Shown here piece by piece: positions 39,426-39,685 of a DNA stretch of 39,685 nucleotides. The stretch is from the NCBI GenBank assembly GCA_003164295.1, contig PLTA01000022.1:1-39685 (forward strand), given 5' to 3'. Position 1 is the first letter of the stretch. Each line of letters starts with the position of its first letter. A program made the position numbers and the translations under genes. The notes beneath the pieces are model-generated. The model was not told where the DNA came from. It made no database searches and worked only from the letters and a program-made list of their open reading frames with translations. The stretch is from Candidatus Bathyarchaeota archaeon. GTDB taxonomy: Archaea; Thermoproteota; Bathyarchaeia; Bathyarchaeales; Bathycorpusculaceae.

Positions 39426-39685
39426 TCAGTAAGATGGCGTTAAAACCAGTGTATCTTTAATATTCAGAATTTGCTTTATTTTCACTATCTCTTCTTCACT
39501 AAGACCCAAGTTTTTCATTGACGTTAACTCTCCGAAAATTTTTAAATGAGAATATTTTTCAATTTTAAACCCTTCTTCCTCAAAAAATCTTTTTATTTCA
39601 TCCTCATCGGAGAAAACATTGTTTCCAGATAAAATATTGTACTGATCCTGTTTCATACGGTTTTTAGCAAAATCTGCTGATTGAC
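39426..39685 (-). CDS. C-terminal part of a gene cut by the window edge (methyltransferase-like?)
   Basis: The frame is open to the right edge, so the ATG at 39656 need not be the start. The visible 85 or so residues read SADFAKNRMKQDQYNI, FSDEDEIKRFFEEEGFKIEKY, and end LNIKDTLVLTPSY. A pattern of [E-x2-F-F-E-E-E-G-F-x-I] late in the chain is typical for the last strands of SAM-dependent methyltransferases, which I offer only as a guess. It is separated by 155 bases from the DrrA-like gene and lies upstream of it on the same strand. Confidence 0.5.
   Translation of the reverse strand, partial: QSADFAKNRMKQDQYNILSGNNVFSDEDEIKRFFEEEGFKIEKYSHLKIFGELTSMKNLGLSEEEIVKIKQILNIKDTLVLTPSY

Overview
The window looks archaeal. 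It carries an XPB-type helicase paired with a Bax1-type (DUF790) nuclease, a fragment of an archaeal tyrosine integrase, TATA-like boxes lying 20-30 bp ahead of several starts (several nearly leaderless), and many tiny zinc-ribbon genes. An AT-rich member of the Thermoproteota side, such as a Bathyarchaeia-like lineage, is my best guess; no rRNA or tRNA is present to confirm it.

Layout. (1) 1-6.8 kb: gene-poor. A GNAT acetyltransferase, a 40-residue Cys-rich microprotein, a frameshifted winged-helix gene, an inorganic pyrophosphatase, two related coiled-coil proteins (5278-5661 and 6242-6694), decayed small genes, and several copies of a GATTAAATTTTAATC palindrome. (2) 6.8-21.7 kb: a DNA-repair block, all on the minus strand: MrfA-like DExH helicase (DUF1998) with MrfB-like exonuclease; XPB with Bax1; and a UvrD-type helicase fused to a RecB/AddB-like Fe-S nuclease. 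Between them sit a nitroreductase, a zinc-ribbon/LURP-one protein, a HicBA toxin-antitoxin pair, a surface glycosidase-like protein and small genes. (3) 21.8-32.3 kb: an accessory island with defence character: a broken phospholipase-D-like gene, a ribbon-helix-helix regulator with three TGACGTCA sites leading into a nuclease-helicase (DUF2075 type), a truncated second DUF2075 gene abutting an integrase C-terminus, three different HEPN proteins, a Shedu (DUF4263) nuclease, and a tightly coupled HEPN / zinc-ribbon / HExxH operon. Small zinc-finger and membrane proteins follow. (4) 32.7-36.0 kb: an ABC-2 export operon (one ATPase, two permeases), apparently richer in GC-ending codons, with a 31-nt repeat on each side. 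(5) 36.6-39.3 kb: a PadR regulator and a DrrAB-like ABC exporter whose promoters share one operator, then a truncated gene at the right edge.

How it fits together. The repair block offers helicase-nuclease pairs for lesion excision. The island combines RNase-type HEPN proteins, a Shedu nuclease and NTPase-nucleases, as in anti-virus islands, and has integrase scars. The most distinctive candidate for an undescribed system is the three-gene operon at 29425-30923. At least eight single-base frame breaks are seen, all in small or accessory genes, while all the large conserved genes are intact; this suggests real decay or recoding rather than uniform sequencing error, but raw reads would be needed to decide.
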